This document shows, piece after piece, positions 1-7,597 of a DNA stretch of 7,660 nt. How positions within the stretch are numbered: position 1 is the stretch's first letter; each line of letters opens with the position of its first letter. The notes under the pieces are model-generated. The model saw only the letters and a list, made by a program, of their open reading frames with translations, was not told where the DNA came from and searched no databases. This DNA is from JBCBZH01 sp039815415. GTDB taxonomy: Bacteria > Bacteroidota > Rhodothermia > Rhodothermales > Rubricoccaceae. The DNA lies in NCBI GenBank assembly GCA_039815415.1, contig JBCBZH010000218.1, positions 1 to 7,660 on the forward strand. The letters are read 5' to 3'. A program made the position numbers and the translations under genes.

Positions 1-44
1 CGCTGGACGCTGGCGAGCGCCTGACCGACGCCTCAGAACAGTGA
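1..44 (+). CDS. 3' end of an unidentified protein (partial)
   Basis: From base 3 the + strand reads an open frame encoding LDAGERLTDASEQ, then a TGA stop at 42-44. The gene begins outside the window. Support is indirect: the stop sits immediately before a very stable GC hairpin (45-72), as expected for the end of a gene, and the other two forward frames fit this boundary less well. Thirteen residues are too few to assign a family. The neighbour on the right is convergent (- strand, ending at 127), so the intervening bases would serve as a shared termination region. Confidence 0.4.
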   Translation, partial: LDAGERLTDASEQ

Positions 45-72
45 AGGGGCCGGGGTTACGGCCCCGGCCCCT
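45..72. terminator. GC-rich hairpin, likely bidirectional terminator
   Basis: Arms AGGGGCCGGGG (45-55) and CCCCGGCCCCT (62-72) are perfect complements, giving an 11-bp stem with a 6-nt loop (TTACGG). The hairpin follows the stop of the partial + strand frame at once and lies downstream of the convergent - strand gene that ends at 127. No T-tract follows on either strand, so this is not a textbook intrinsic terminator; it may stall polymerase or protect mRNA 3' ends. A weaker inverted pair, TCGCCAG (79-85) and CTGGCGA (113-119), lies between it and the - strand gene. Confidence 0.65.
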
Positions 73-126
73 CCTGAGTCGCCAGATAGCGCGTGCCGAT
101 CCTCGGCTCGAGCTGGCGATGAGGAT

Positions 127-1167
127 CTAGTTGTTGTTCCCGCGGCGCCGAGGGCGATTGCTGTTCTCGGTCGATGAGCGGCTGCTTCGCCGGGCGTTCT
201 CGCGCTGGGACTGACGGCGAGTCTGAGCCCGGCTGTTCTCCCGCCGGTCCTGACGCCGATCCGCTTGACGGTTCTGGCGGTTGTCTCGGCGATCCGCGCG
301 GCGGTCCTGACGGTTGTCACGCCGGTCGGCACGACGGTCACGCTGGTTGTCACGACGGTCGGCACGCCGATCCTGTCGATTGTCTCGACGATCTGCTCGA
401 CGGTCACGCTGGTCGTCGCGACGGTCCGCTCTACGATCTCGGCGGTCGTCCCGGCGATCTGCGCGGCGGTCCTGACGGTCATCGCGGCGGTCTGCGCGGC
501 GGTCTGCGCGGCGGTCCCGGCGATCTTCTCGACGGTCCTGGCGGCGCTCCGCGTTGTCCCGCTGGTCGCGACGGCGCTCGCGGGCACGGCGCTCGCCATC
601 ATCCCGGCGCCGGTCATACCGGTCGTTGTAGCGACGGTCCCGGCGGTCATACCGGCGGTAGTCATACCAGCCGCGGTGGCGGTCGTAGCGGCGGTAGCGG
701 TAGTAGTCGAAGTACCGGTCCGAGCCGTAGCGGTTGAGATAGCGATACGGTTCGCGGTAGCGCCGGTCGAGAATGCGATCGATGTCGCGGTCGATCCGAT
801 TCCAGAAGCCGCGTGCACGCCCATCCCACCGTGGGAATGGATACACCGCACCGTGGCGGCTGTACCGGGTCCGCTCCAACAGGCGGTAGGTCCGGTTGAT
901 GATCAGCCGACGGATCTCGCGCTCCTCGCGGTTGGAGATGCGAAGGTGACGGTCGAGGTAATTGACATACGCACGGGCATCGCGCTCCACGCTCCGGTAG
1001 TAGCTCGACGTCCGGTAGTCCCGGCCATTGTCATAGTGGCCGTTGTCGTAGGTCCCCCCAGGGTAGCTGGCCGGACGGTAATCGCCATAGTAGCCGCCGT
1101 AGTCGGCGCACCCACTTAGAGCAACGAGCGCCGCCAGCGCAGTAGAGAATAGAATCGATCGGGTCAT
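127..1167 (-). CDS. Lipoprotein with Arg/Asp hendecad-repeat tail
   Basis: A 346-residue protein of unknown function. I chose ATG 1165-1167, not an in-frame ATG 48 nt upstream, because it starts a lipoprotein signal: MTRS, a hydrophobic stretch, then lipobox LSGC with Cys20 as the acylation site. The product is thus predicted to be lipid-anchored in the envelope. Residues 21-55 are Tyr/Gly-rich. Residues 56-147 look like a folded, mostly helical domain (a segment with LDRHLRISNREEREI, later VYPFPRWDGRARGFW). The rest is Arg/Tyr/Asp-rich. Residues 222-309 are eight 11-residue units of the type DRRADRRDDRQ. The C-terminus is Arg/Ser/Asn-rich, ending RGNNN. The helical domain loosely resembles CpxP/Spy-type LTxxQ helices, but that is a guess. 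No Shine-Dalgarno is visible. The tail's composition suggests disorder or an extended charged helix that could bind polyanions (inference). High confidence as a gene, low on function. Confidence 0.85.
   Translation of the reverse strand: MTRSILFSTALAALVALSGCADYGGYYGDYRPASYPGGTYDNGHYDNGRDYRTSSYYRSVERDARAYVNYLDRHLRISNREEREIRRLIINRTYRLLERTRYSRHGAVYPFPRWDGRARGFWNRIDRDIDRILDRRYREPYRYLNRYGSDRYFDYYRYRRYDRHRGWYDYRRYDRRDRRYNDRYDRRRDDGERRARERRRDQRDNAERRQDRREDRRDRRADRRADRRDDRQDRRADRRDDRRDRRADRRDDQRDRRADRRDNRQDRRADRRDNQRDRRADRRDNRQDRRADRRDNRQNRQADRRQDRRENSRAQTRRQSQRENARRSSRSSTENSNRPRRRGNNN
241..504 (-). repeat. 33-bp tandem repeat, 8 units, within a lipoprotein gene
   Basis: Eight consecutive 33-bp units encode 11-residue repeats. 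Units 1-7 all begin DRRADRRD and differ only at the last three positions (DRQ, DRR, DQR, NRQ, NQR, NRQ, NRQ). The eighth is diverged (NRQADRRQDRR). Unit 1 lies at 472-504 and unit 8 at 241-273. Because 33 is a multiple of three, gain or loss of units keeps the frame. The same periodicity leaves several other frames open for hundreds of bases, producing long but meaningless low-complexity ORFs on both strands. Confidence 0.9.
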
Positions 1168-1235
1168 GGGATCGGGAGAGAAAGTGGCGGAATTACCTCT
1201 CAGCCGCAGGTGCAACGGCTCGGGTCACATCTCCC

Positions 1236-1279
1236 CTTGCAATGGCTGTTCCTGGACCCGAACGGCCTCCTATTGCAAG
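1236..1279. promoter_or_regulatory. Inverted CTTGCAAT/ATTGCAAG pair, candidate operator
   Basis: CTTGCAAT (1236-1243) and ATTGCAAG (1272-1279) are perfect 8-bp inverted arms. Each contains the self-complementary hexamer TTGCAA, with centres 36 bp apart. They lie 69 bp or more upstream of the - strand lipoprotein start (1167) and about 300 bp upstream of the DoxX-type start. Paired short palindromes in a divergent intergenic region are typical of a dimeric repressor or activator site. No regulator gene is adjacent, so function is inferred only from symmetry and place. Confidence 0.3.
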
Positions 1280-1331
1280 AATCGGCCATCTTGACCGTCC
1301 ACATTGGTAGACATGCCGCATACAATCCACG

Positions 1332-1359
1332 TCGAGCTGGCGACACACGGTCAGCTCGA
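1332..1359. repeat. Stem-loop with the TCGCCAGCTCG-family motif
   Basis: TCGAGCTG (1332-1339) pairs with CAGCTCGA (1352-1359), giving an 8-bp stem with a 12-nt loop. Its left side contains CGAGCTGGCGA (1333-1343), the reverse complement of the 11-mer found eight times in this window. The order of the arms is inverted relative to the 7562-7597 palindrome. It lies in the middle of a divergent intergenic region, so a terminator role is unlikely. A dispersed repeat or protein-binding site is more plausible. Confidence 0.45.
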
Positions 1360-1543
1360 GCCTCCACTCCACAGTTCCACCTTCCCCAACACGCTCAGCA
1401 CACTCTGCACATCAACTCCGACAGCTTCACGGAAGCCGTGAACGCGCACAAGGACGCCCTGGATTTCGTCGCGAGTACCTCGACTCGGCCCCTGTCGCTC
1501 GGGGTTCTCTACGTGGCTCGGAACCTATGGCTCATCCAGATCT

Positions 1544-1559
1544 TTCAATAATTACTGAA
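1544..1559. promoter_or_regulatory. AT-rich imperfect palindrome upstream of the DoxX-type gene
   Basis: TTCAATAATTACTGAA is a 16-bp palindrome with one mismatched pair around the core TAATTA. It ends 15 bp before the ATG at 1575 and is the most AT-rich spot in the window. It could be a promoter melting region, an operator, or simply an unstructured leader that helps initiation without a Shine-Dalgarno. No partner -35 element is clear. Confidence 0.3.
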
Positions 1560-1574
1560 TATCAACAGAACGCC

Positions 1575-2321
1575 ATGCTCGACTCCCTCTCTGCTTGGGC
1601 CGATGACCGCCGTGATCTTGCCATTGGCCTCATTCGCCTGTACCTGGGCGTTGGCCTGTTCTTCCGAGGCGTTGTGTTTCTGAATGACGTCGACGCCTTC
1701 TTTGCGCTAGCGAACGATACCGGTGTGTTTTCGTCCATGCTTGCTGCGTATTACGTGGGCATGGCGCACGTAGCTGGCGGGCTACTGCTCGCTGCGGGGG
1801 CCTTTACGCGGGTCGCAGCCTTGATTCAGCTCCCGATTCTGCTCGCTGCCACATTCATCGTTCACTGGCCCGATACCCTGCTGCTGGCGAACCAGTCGTT
1901 CGCATTCTCCGCACTTGTTCTGGCTCTGCTCACAGTGTTCGCAGTCTGGGGCGGAGGCCGGTGGTCGCTGGACCGCGCCGTTGAGCGCTGGACCGCGGCT
2001 CGCGCCGCCTCCGAGGAGGAACGCCGAGACGCCAATCTCGAGGTGATCCGTGCGCGCTCACGCGCGCGCCTTGCTCGAGCCGCTGAGCGCCCTGCCGTAG
2101 CCCCGTTGTCCAAGCGGCAACCGTGCTCATGCCAAGGGGCCTCTGGCGTCCGAGTCCGTCGCGAATACAGCGCCATCTCGCGTCTCCGGTTCGTATTCGG
2201 AACCCACCCACGGCCGGCGCGGGTCATCCTGTCTTGCCGCGAATGCGGCGGCATCGTGGAGGTTCTGACAGGCGTGGAGGAAACCGAACGCTACAGGTTT
2301 GTTCGTCCGGGCGAGGTATAA
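1575..2321 (+). CDS. DoxX-type membrane protein with C-terminal zinc-ribbon-like tail
   Basis: A 248-residue protein in two parts. Residues 1-130 have four hydrophobic helices (about 16-36, 55-75, 80-96, 108-126) with the DoxX-like features RLYLGVGLFFRGVVF and GGLLLAAGAFTRVAAL; this fold is known from small inner-membrane proteins linked to respiratory or redox functions. A charged linker (about 135-180, many Arg/Glu/Ala) leads to residues 184-240, which hold Cys184-x-Cys186 and Cys221-x-x-Cys224 separated by a beta-rich stretch, consistent with a small cytoplasmic metal-binding ribbon. I chose ATG 1575 over in-frame ATG 1527 because family members start just before the first helix and the bases before 1575 are AT-rich like a promoter or 5' UTR. 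No Shine-Dalgarno is seen. It stands alone, divergent from the repeat lipoprotein and convergent with the next operon. The DoxX assignment is good; biochemical role and metal binding are inferred. Confidence 0.8.
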   Translation: MLDSLSAWADDRRDLAIGLIRLYLGVGLFFRGVVFLNDVDAFFALANDTGVFSSMLAAYYVGMAHVAGGLLLAAGAFTRVAALIQLPILLAATFIVHWPDTLLLANQSFAFSALVLALLTVFAVWGGGRWSLDRAVERWTAARAASEEERRDANLEVIRARSRARLARAAERPAVAPLSKRQPCSCQGASGVRVRREYSAISRLRFVFGTHPRPARVILSCRECGGIVEVLTGVEETERYRFVRPGEV

Positions 2322-2375
2322 ACCACGTTCGAACCGCCCAAGGTCTCGGGAGACGGAGAGGGGCCGCACCCACTA

Positions 2376-2406
2376 CGCCGCGATGGCCGGGCTGGCCATC
2401 GCGGCG
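2376..2406. terminator. Perfect 13-bp hairpin between convergent genes
   Basis: CGCCGCGATGGCC (2376-2388) and GGCCATCGCGGCG (2394-2406) are exact complements around a 5-nt loop (GGGCT). The hairpin sits between the stop of the DoxX-type gene (2321) and the stop of the convergent lipoprotein gene (2429), the expected place for a bidirectional terminator. A T-run is lacking on both sides, as for the other hairpins in this window, so termination efficiency is uncertain. Confidence 0.75.
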
Positions 2407-2428
2407 AACGAGAGCGAGACGCAACCGT

Positions 2429-3256
2429 TCAGCGATTTACGGGGGTACACTCGGACAGAAGAACAGCCTTGTCGGCTCCCCAGAACATGGAGTCGCCTCC
2501 GATGGTGCCCTGGAAGATGACGCTCTGCCGGTCGGCAATCTCGGGTGCGGTGCTCCCGGCGGGCATCTGGCACCGGGCGACCTGCTCGGCGACGCCTTCG
2601 GTCCCGTCGTCTTGCACTCGGAGATCGACCACATCGCCATCGCGAAGCGACGAGGTGGTCGCCCCATTGTACGTTCCGACGATGGCGACCTCGGTTCCAA
2701 CCCAGCCGGCGATTCGGTCGGCGAGATCCGAGACGGACATGGCCTCCGAAGCCGTCTCGACGACGACGCAGTCGGTCATGGTGAGCTTCTGCTGCCCGGC
2801 TAGGTTGGGCGGTCCAACGGTTCCGCGCACGATCGCCTCCCCACTCGGCAACGAGCCCTCGGCTTCTGAAGGAAAGACGCACTCGACAAACGGCGCATCC
2901 ACGTTGCCAGGGTTTGCCGACATGCGAATGGCGGGTCCGCGCGGACTGAACGCGCTGGCGGCCTCGCCCTGCACCGTCACGGTCTGGCCAATCAACGCCA
3001 TCACGGCGTCCCGAAGCTCACGGGCTGGGATGGGATCATTGGGCGACACGTCGCCAGGCGCGAGGCCGGGCAGCGCGGGAGCAGCAGCGGGCATCGGATC
3101 GGTCGAGCTGGCGACTTCTGAGGAAGCGTCTTCGGTGACCGATTCAGGCCCAGGATCGGGCGTGGCATCCTGCGCAGCATCGGCGTCGGAGCCGCAGGCT
3201 GTGAGAAGCACACAGAAAGCCAGAAGAGCGGAGCGAAAGAGGGAAACGCACGTCAT
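2429..3256 (-). CDS. Lipoprotein with two tandem OB-like (tRNA_anti-like) modules
   Basis: A 275-residue predicted envelope lipoprotein. The signal peptide ends in lipobox LTAC with Cys21. Residues 22-75 are an acidic Ala/Pro/Ser linker. Two similar modules follow. Module 1 (about 78-167) contains IGQTVTVQGEA, VECVF, SGEAIVRGTV and LTMTDCVVV. Module 2 (about 177-273) contains VGTEVAIVGTY, VARCQM, RQSVIFQGTI and AVLLSEC. The order 'G-x-V-x-V-x-G', Cys, 'V-x-G-T', Cys matches the OB-fold tRNA_anti-like family often seen in bacterial lipoproteins. The name is historical and tRNA binding is not implied. Each module has a Cys pair (126/163 and 229/270) that could form a disulfide after export. ATG 3254-3256 lies 12 nt after the stop of the upstream gene (3269-4381), so the two form an operon. 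The spacer reads CCTCCTAATCCC, with no Shine-Dalgarno. Domain assignment is from pattern memory; ligand unknown. Confidence 0.82.
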   Translation of the reverse strand: MTCVSLFRSALLAFCVLLTACGSDADAAQDATPDPGPESVTEDASSEVASSTDPMPAAAPALPGLAPGDVSPNDPIPARELRDAVMALIGQTVTVQGEAASAFSPRGPAIRMSANPGNVDAPFVECVFPSEAEGSLPSGEAIVRGTVGPPNLAGQQKLTMTDCVVVETASEAMSVSDLADRIAGWVGTEVAIVGTYNGATTSSLRDGDVVDLRVQDDGTEGVAEQVARCQMPAGSTAPEIADRQSVIFQGTIGGDSMFWGADKAVLLSECTPVNR

Positions 3257-3268
3257 GGGATTAGGAGG

Positions 3269-4381
3269 CTATTGGTTCGGGACCTTGTCGAGGTTGATGA
3301 GGAAGCTGTCGCCGACCCAGTAGCCCCAGAACGGAGGCTCCTTTGGGGCGGGCAGTCCAGGGTTGGCGAGCACGCTCAGCTCGAAGGCACGGGCCGCGCC
3401 CAGCTCGGTCCAGACCGGCTTCGAGGCGGCGACCACCACCGGCAGGCGCCACTGCGTGACCTGACCGAGCACGTTGCGCTCCGCGATCTGCCAGTCGTCC
3501 AGCACGACGACCGCGAGCACCTCTACATCGTCCTTGCCCCCCCACTCGGCGTGCGCGCGGAAGTACGCCAGCGCGTCATCCTCGAGCTGCCAGGGTGCAT
3601 TCGTGGTGCCGTGCGGCCACTCGGCCTCTCCGATCTCGTCCTGTACGCCCTGCCGCACCGCGTCGATCTCGGCATCGACGGTCGCCAGCCGGGCGTTGAC
3701 GGCGGTGTTCCCGGGATCAAACTGGTGGCCCAACTCCAGCTGGTGCTTCACCTGGATCGCCTCATCCTCTCGGATCTCGCCGATCTGGAACCGCTCATTG
3801 AGCAGTCGGAACATCATATCGGCCTCGGCGAGAGACCGTTCGGCTGCATCGGTACGGAACTGGTCCACCTTCTGCATACCCTCAGCGAAGAAGCGGAACG
3901 CCGAGCTAGCGTTGGTACCGTCGCCGTACTCGTGTGCCTGTACGCCCAGGTCGAGAAGACCACTCTGGACGTGGTGCCACTCAGGGCCGAACCGCTCGCC
4001 GAGAACGCGCATGGGCTCTTGCCACTCCGGGTAGCGGGCCTCGATGGCCTCCACCTCCGCGAGAAGCGTTGGCCCCTCATCAGGCCAGGTCGTGATGTAG
4101 CTGAAGTCGAACCCGTGGCCTGGCGGGTCGAAGATGCCATCTGCGCCAGCTCGAACCCGGACGAGCTGACGAGCGGCCTCGACCGCCTCGGAGCGACCAG
4201 GAATGGCGTTGTTGACCGCCGACTGTGTGGCCTGCTCGGCGGTACGGTCGGCGGCACGGTTGACGGTCCGCTCGGCAGCCCGCTGGGCGCGATTCACGAG
4301 TCGGCCCAACTGAGCCTCGGCACGGGTCGGCCAGAGGGACAGCAGAAAGACAGTACTGAGGAGAATGGAAAGGCTACGCAT
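3269..4381 (-). CDS. Secreted protein of unknown function, first gene of an operon
   Basis: A 370-residue protein. I chose ATG 4379-4381 over the longer frame (to 4531) because it opens a signal peptide (MRSLSILLSTVFLLSL...) with a likely signal peptidase I site after AEA (residue 23), and because the longer version would cross the sigma-gene promoter region and overlap that gene. Residues 25-60 form an Arg/Ala/Gln-rich amphipathic helix. Residues 65-255 are mostly helical with some TPR-like character (LELGHQFDPGNTAVNARL). The C-terminal part (about 262-368) is a distinct beta-rich module with VVVLDDWQIAERNVLGQ, WRLPVVVA and FWGYWVGDSFLI. I do not recognise a named family. There is no lipobox, so it is predicted soluble in the periplasm or secreted. 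Its gene is divergent from the sigma/kinase operon and 12 nt upstream of the OB-like lipoprotein, suggesting a shared envelope role (inference). Confidence 0.8.
   Translation of the reverse strand: MRSLSILLSTVFLLSLWPTRAEAQLGRLVNRAQRAAERTVNRAADRTAEQATQSAVNNAIPGRSEAVEAARQLVRVRAGADGIFDPPGHGFDFSYITTWPDEGPTLLAEVEAIEARYPEWQEPMRVLGERFGPEWHHVQSGLLDLGVQAHEYGDGTNASSAFRFFAEGMQKVDQFRTDAAERSLAEADMMFRLLNERFQIGEIREDEAIQVKHQLELGHQFDPGNTAVNARLATVDAEIDAVRQGVQDEIGEAEWPHGTTNAPWQLEDDALAYFRAHAEWGGKDDVEVLAVVVLDDWQIAERNVLGQVTQWRLPVVVAASKPVWTELGAARAFELSVLANPGLPAPKEPPFWGYWVGDSFLINLDKVPNQ
4144..4172. repeat. Degenerate copy of the TCGCCAGCTCG palindrome inside a coding region
   Basis: CGCCAGCTCG (4144-4153) and CGAGCTGACG (4162-4171) pair with one mismatch around an 8-nt loop. 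The arrangement and loop resemble the perfect palindrome at 7562-7597. Here it is read on the - strand as residues 71-80 of the secreted protein (RQLVRVRAGA). It may be a decayed repeat that was accommodated in the reading frame, or an accident of codon choice. Confidence 0.3.
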
Positions 4382-4421
4382 GGGCTCGGGGAGTGGGTGT
4401 TCTAGTGGTCCGGGCATCCAC

Positions 4422-4488
4422 GTACGGATTCCGTTCTCGCCGCGGGCCACGCCCAGCGCATGACAGGTCATTTCCCTGAAATCCGTAC
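4422..4488. promoter_or_regulatory. 9-bp inverted repeat in the sigma/secreted-protein divergent region
   Basis: GTACGGATT (4422-4430) and AATCCGTAC (4480-4488) are perfect inverted copies with centres 58 bp apart, inside the 131 bp separating the divergent starts at 4381 and 4513. Read outward, AATCCGTAC lies 24 nt before the sigma ATG and 40 nt before the secreted-protein ATG. A shorter palindrome, ATTTCcctGAAAT (4470-4482), overlaps the right copy. The symmetry suggests that both promoters carry the same element, either a regulator site or a promoter recognised by the adjacent ECF sigma factor. I see no convincing housekeeping -35/-10 pair. Confidence 0.45.
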
Positions 4489-4512
4489 TCATGAACAGTC
4501 CGTCACCCCACC

Positions 4513-5085
4513 ATGAGTCCACCCACTCCACCCGGCGCTGTCACCCAGCTCCTCGCCGACCAGGCCGACGCTCCCGACCTCATCGACCAGCTCGTGCCTC
4601 TTGTCTACGACGAGCTGCGCGACGTGGCCCACCGCCACCTCCGTCGCAACGCTGCCCCGACGATCCGCACCACCGAGCTGGTGCACGAGGCCTACGACCG
4701 CCTCGCCAGCTCGTCCCAGGCTCCGGCGTCCAGCCGGGCACATTTCTTCGGCGCCGCCAGTCGAGCAATGCGCCAGGTGCTCGTGGACCGAGCGCGGGCG
4801 CGCCAGGCACAGAAGCGACCTCAGAACCGGGTCTCTGTGGACTTTGGACGTTTCGATGCGCCATTGGCAGACCATCGAGCGGATGAGATCCTGGGCATCC
4901 ACGAAGCGCTGGAGCGTCTCGCGCGGGTGGACAAACGGACGGCGCGCGTGGTGGAGTGCAGGTTCTTCGGTGGCCTCTCGGTCGAGGAAACCGCCGAAGC
5001 GCTCGACATCAGCGCCCGAACCGTCAAGCGCGACTGGCAAGATGCCCGGACGTGGCTCTACCACGAGCTACAAACCGACGTCTGA
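4513..5085 (+). CDS. ECF RNA polymerase sigma factor, Ser/Thr-kinase-linked type
   Basis: A 190-residue sigma-70 family factor of the ECF type described by TIGR02999/Sigma70_ECF. Region 2 spans about 22-98: LIDQLVPLVYDELRDVAHRHL (region 2.1), TTELVHEAYDRL (2.2), then RAHFFGAASRAMRQVLVDRAR (2.3-2.4). A linker (about 99-122) follows. Region 4 spans about 123-186 with the helix-turn-helix LSVEETAEALDISARTVKRD, which would read the -35 element. In most ECF factors an acidic DAED-like stretch precedes the LVxE core of region 2.2 and contacts RNA polymerase; here the equivalent is I51-R52-T53-T54-E55. The start fits the family, which usually begins about 10 residues before a VTQLL-like segment. No Shine-Dalgarno and no anti-sigma gene are seen. 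A Ser/Thr kinase gene starts 42 nt downstream, clearly co-transcribed, so control by phosphorylation is likely (inference from EcfP-type systems). Confidence 0.93.
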   Translation: MSPPTPPGAVTQLLADQADAPDLIDQLVPLVYDELRDVAHRHLRRNAAPTIRTTELVHEAYDRLASSSQAPASSRAHFFGAASRAMRQVLVDRARARQAQKRPQNRVSVDFGRFDAPLADHRADEILGIHEALERLARVDKRTARVVECRFFGGLSVEETAEALDISARTVKRDWQDARTWLYHELQTDV

Positions 5086-5127
5086 CGCTCTATCCTGGCT
5101 CCGGCCCCTCCGCATCCAGCTTTCCGT

Positions 5128-7548
<2,421 letters not shown>

Positions 7549-7561
7549 CTGCGACGACGCA

Positions 7562-7597
7562 TCGCCAGCTCGACCCAAACCCGTGTCGAGCTGGCGA
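7562..7597. terminator. Perfect 13-bp palindromic hairpin after the kinase gene
   Basis: TCGCCAGCTCGAC (7562-7574) and GTCGAGCTGGCGA (7585-7597) are exact complements with a 10-nt loop, beginning 13 nt after the kinase stop. Position suggests a transcription-end structure for the sigma/kinase operon, although no T-tract follows. Both arms carry the 11-mer TCGCCAGCTCG that recurs throughout the window, so it is also a member of that repeat family. A inverted pair of a dispersed motif serving as a terminator is the arrangement known for Neisseria and Pasteurellaceae uptake sequences. Confidence 0.65.

Larger units (their letters stand above)
1168..1574. other. Divergent intergenic region, no convincing gene
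   Basis: About 400 bp lie between the - strand lipoprotein gene and the + strand DoxX-type gene, so promoters for both should be here. The stretch is less GC-rich than its surroundings. A 113-codon + strand frame (1210-1551) has low-GC third positions, no recognisable domain and no signal sequence, and it overlaps the likely 5' region of the next gene, so I do not call it. The region contains paired TTGCAA palindromes (1237-1242, 1273-1278), a stem-loop at 1332-1359 and an AT-rich imperfect palindrome at 1544-1559. I could not find a clean -35/-10 pair with normal spacing. Confidence 0.6.

Noticed and set aside
241..504. Tandem repeats considered as a CRISPR array
   Set aside because: Units are contiguous 33-bp copies with no unique spacers and they encode an 11-residue protein repeat in frame.
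174..1119. Long + strand open frames (174-737 and 265-1119) and a - strand frame (33-851) over the repeat lipoprotein gene
   Set aside because: They are opened by the 33-bp repeat, which lacks stops in other frames. Their products are low-complexity Gly/Asp, Val/Ala or Thr/Ala runs without signal or domain, while the chosen frame has a signal peptide, lipobox and a folded domain.
1291..1326. TTGACC (1291-1296) and TACAAT (1321-1326) as a promoter
   Set aside because: The spacer is 24 bp, far from the usual 16-18, so these are probably unrelated.
1210..1551. 113-codon + strand frame between the repeat lipoprotein and the DoxX-type gene
   Set aside because: Third-position composition is not like the neighbours, no domain or signal is seen, and it overlaps the likely promoter and 5' region of the next gene.
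3272..4405. 377-codon + strand frame opposite the secreted-protein gene
   Set aside because: It is the antisense of a gene with a clear signal peptide and operon partner; its own product has no recognisable domain, and high GC makes long antisense frames common.
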